Positions 4,759-6,786 of a stretch of 6,786 bases of DNA are shown here, one piece after another. Each line of letters starts with the position of its first letter. Positions within the stretch are counted from its first letter, which is position 1. The stretch comes from Acidobacteriota bacterium (GTDB taxonomy: Bacteria > Acidobacteriota > Aminicenantia > UBA2199). The notes beneath the pieces were generated by a model. The model worked only from the letters and a program-made list of their open reading frames with translations. It ran no database searches and was not told the DNA's origin. The stretch lies in assembly GCA_021817755.1 (NCBI GenBank), contig JAKAGC010000215.1, forward strand, positions 1-6,786. The letters are read 5' to 3'. The translations under genes were made by a program, and so were the position numbers.

Positions 4759-6780
4759 ATGACGAAAGAAAAATCACACGAAGAAAAAGAAAAAAACAAG
4801 GAAGAAAAGAAAACCAGGTCAAAAGCAACTAAAACCGAAGAAACCCAAGAGACCCCTAATGTTCCTGAAACCGAAGGAGCAGCCAACGTGGACTCTAAAG
4901 TAGAAGAACCTCCCAAAGATGAACTTGCCGAATCCAATGCTGAGAATTTTATTTTCCAATCCGAAGTCCAGCAGTTGTTGCACATTTTAATTTATTCCTT
5001 ATATAAACATAAAGAAGTCTTCCTGCGCGAATTAATTTCCAATGCTGTTGATGCTCTGAATAAAGTACAGTTTGAATCTCTAAAAAATTCCGATATCGAA
5101 GACAAGGACCTGGATTTTAAAATCGAAATCACTATCGATAAAGATAAAAATAAGTTGATTATCGAAGATACCGGTATAGGGATGACAAAACAGGAATTGA
5201 TTGATAATATCGGTACTATTGCTCATTCCGGTACTCTTGATTTTGTAAAGAAAGTCACTCAATCCAATTCTTCCGATAAAATGGATCTCATTGGTCAATT
5301 CGGTGTTGGATTTTATTCCAGTTTTATGGTAGCTAATGAAATTCATGTTCATACAAAATCATTCCACAAAGGAAGCCACGGTTATTTATGGAAATCCAAA
5401 GGCGGAAACGAATATACAATCGAAGAAAAGGGTAAGCAAAACCGCGGAACCCGGATCGAACTCTTTTTGAAAGAGGATGAAACTGAATTTGTAGGAATCC
5501 CCCGTATTAAAAATATTATAAATCAGCACTCCAAATTTGTTCCTTTCCCCATTATTGTTGAAAAAGAAAAGATCGAGTCTGTTGATGCGATATGGACTCA
5601 ACCGAAATCCAAATTGCAGGAAAAAGATTATAACGATTTCTATCGTTTCTTTCAGAATGCAAATGAGGATTCCGAAACGTACCTTCATCTCTCTTCCGAT
5701 GCCCCAGTTCAATTTAGTTCTATTCTCTATATTCCCAAGAGTAACTCTGAAATTTACGGATGGATTAAATCGGATCCAGGCGTTGATCTGTATTCTAAAA
5801 AAGTATTAATCCAGAAAGCCTGCCGTGACATTCTGCCCGAATATTTCCGGTTTATAAAGGGTGTCGTTGATTCCGAAGATATCCCGCTTAACATTTCCAG
5901 GGAAACCATTCAGAGTGATTTGAAAGTAAATAAAATCCGTAAGTTCGTTCTTAAAAAGATATATGACCACTTTATCGATATTAAAACAAAAGATTTTGAG
6001 AAATATCTGAAAATCTGGAAGAATTTCCAGAGAAACTTTAAGGAAGGCGTTCCCAACGAATACGAACACCGCGAACAGCTTGCATCTCTTTTACTCTTCT
6101 ACTCTTCCAAATCCCCGAAAGATCAGTACATCGATCTCGACAAATACGTTGAACGTATGGCAAAAGATCAATTTGAAATCTATTACGCCATTGGTAACGA
6201 ATACGAATCCATTGAAAAGAACCCCGCGCTTGAAGCTTTCAAGAAAAAAGACCTTGAAGTACTTTATTTCATTGATCCTATGGATGGATGGGTTATCGAT
6301 CATTTACAGCAATACAAAGGAAAAATGTTCCGTCCTGTTGAAGCCGCAGATATCAAACTGGATGAAAAAGAAAAGGAACAGAACCCCGAGCTTACTAAAA
6401 AAGCTGAGGACCTCGCTTCTTATCTCAAAGTGATTTTTGGCGATCGTATCGAAGATGTCAAAGTTTCTCAACGTCTCGTAGACAGTCCTTGTATTCTCGT
6501 AAATGCCAAAGATGCACCTTCCATTCAGTTGGAACGCATTATGAGATTACAGAATTCCAAAGCCGATTTTTCAAAGAAGATTTTAGAAATCAATCCCGAT
6601 CACAAATTGATTATTGAAATGACCCGTATCCATAAAGAGAAACCGGATTCCGAATATTTGAAATTACTTGGGCTTCAATTGCTTGATAATATGATTTTAC
6701 GTGAAGGTGTTACTGAAGACGTGGAAAGCATTATTCCGCGTATTCATGATATCATGCTTCAGGCAGCACAAAAAGCGTAA
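4759..6780 (+). CDS. htpG: Molecular chaperone HtpG (bacterial Hsp90)
   Basis: Cytoplasmic ATP-dependent dimeric chaperone that helps fold and remodel client proteins. From ATG 4759 it has 673 residues. Residues 1-61 are a Lys/Glu-rich, low-complexity extension absent from most bacterial HtpG, which normally begins just before the conserved FQSEVQQLL helix (here 66-74). The GHKL ATPase domain follows with RELISNAVDAL (90-100; Glu91 catalytic, Asn95 magnesium ligand), DTGIGM (137-142), the lid region and GQFGVGFYS (179-187). The middle domain includes PLNISRETIQ (376-385), whose Arg381 contacts the ATP phosphate. The C-terminal dimerisation domain starts around 545 (RLVDSPCILV at 572-581) and ends with a complete helix. 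The usual Ser in NASDAL is Val here. All landmarks are present without frameshift; TAA ends the gene at 6778-6780. It has its own promoter, so it probably does not depend on the upstream operon. Confidence 0.97.
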   Translation: MTKEKSHEEKEKNKEEKKTRSKATKTEETQETPNVPETEGAANVDSKVEEPPKDELAESNAENFIFQSEVQQLLHILIYSLYKHKEVFLRELISNAVDALNKVQFESLKNSDIEDKDLDFKIEITIDKDKNKLIIEDTGIGMTKQELIDNIGTIAHSGTLDFVKKVTQSNSSDKMDLIGQFGVGFYSSFMVANEIHVHTKSFHKGSHGYLWKSKGGNEYTIEEKGKQNRGTRIELFLKEDETEFVGIPRIKNIINQHSKFVPFPIIVEKEKIESVDAIWTQPKSKLQEKDYNDFYRFFQNANEDSETYLHLSSDAPVQFSSILYIPKSNSEIYGWIKSDPGVDLYSKKVLIQKACRDILPEYFRFIKGVVDSEDIPLNISRETIQSDLKVNKIRKFVLKKIYDHFIDIKTKDFEKYLKIWKNFQRNFKEGVPNEYEHREQLASLLLFYSSKSPKDQYIDLDKYVERMAKDQFEIYYAIGNEYESIEKNPALEAFKKKDLEVLYFIDPMDGWVIDHLQQYKGKMFRPVEAADIKLDEKEKEQNPELTKKAEDLASYLKVIFGDRIEDVKVSQRLVDSPCILVNAKDAPSIQLERIMRLQNSKADFSKKILEINPDHKLIIEMTRIHKEKPDSEYLKLLGLQLLDNMILREGVTEDVESIIPRIHDIMLQAAQKA

Positions 6781-6786
6781 TGCCTC

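Overview
The window looks like chromosomal DNA from an AT-rich bacterium that I cannot place in a phylum. It holds two housekeeping genes, a divergent dephospho-CoA kinase (coaE) on the minus strand and the chaperone gene htpG on the plus strand. Between them lies a compact plus-strand accessory operon that looks like an uncharacterised peptide or protein modification system. I see no tRNA, rRNA, CRISPR array, insertion sequence or prophage gene.

Layout. Positions 1-497 (minus) are most of coaE, running off the left edge and broken by an in-frame TAA. Positions 498-629 are a divergent intergenic region with back-to-back sigma70-type promoters. Positions 630-2273 (plus) read as one reading frame interrupted by a single TGA at 1638-1640. 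The first part is a secreted-then-anchored protein with a signal sequence, an extracytoplasmic domain and a transmembrane helix. The second part is its cytoplasmic domain, ending in a Tyr/Trp/His-rich stretch and a tail of eight Cys at exact four-residue spacing (Cys-His-Ser-Ala repeats). Positions 2270-3697 encode a radical SAM/SPASM enzyme with an N-terminal PqqD-like peptide-recognition domain. Positions 3681-4616 encode a four-helix membrane protein of unknown family. Positions 4617-4758 hold a promoter and leader, and 4759-6780 encode HtpG with an unusual charged N-terminal extension.

How the genes may work together (inference). The three accessory genes overlap by 4 and 17 bases and appear to be transcribed from one promoter at 595-623. 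A radical SAM enzyme with a recognition domain and SPASM iron-sulfur motifs, encoded directly after a protein with a regular Cys repeat tail, is the classic arrangement of a RiPP-like maturase and its substrate. Here the presumed substrate is a large membrane-anchored protein rather than a short free peptide, and the predicted topology puts its tail in the cytoplasm with the enzyme. The third gene could be a membrane partner.

Two different genes carry an in-frame stop where the protein sequence clearly continues (TAA in coaE, TGA in the substrate gene). Sequencing error, recent mutation or readthrough cannot be told apart from this sequence alone.
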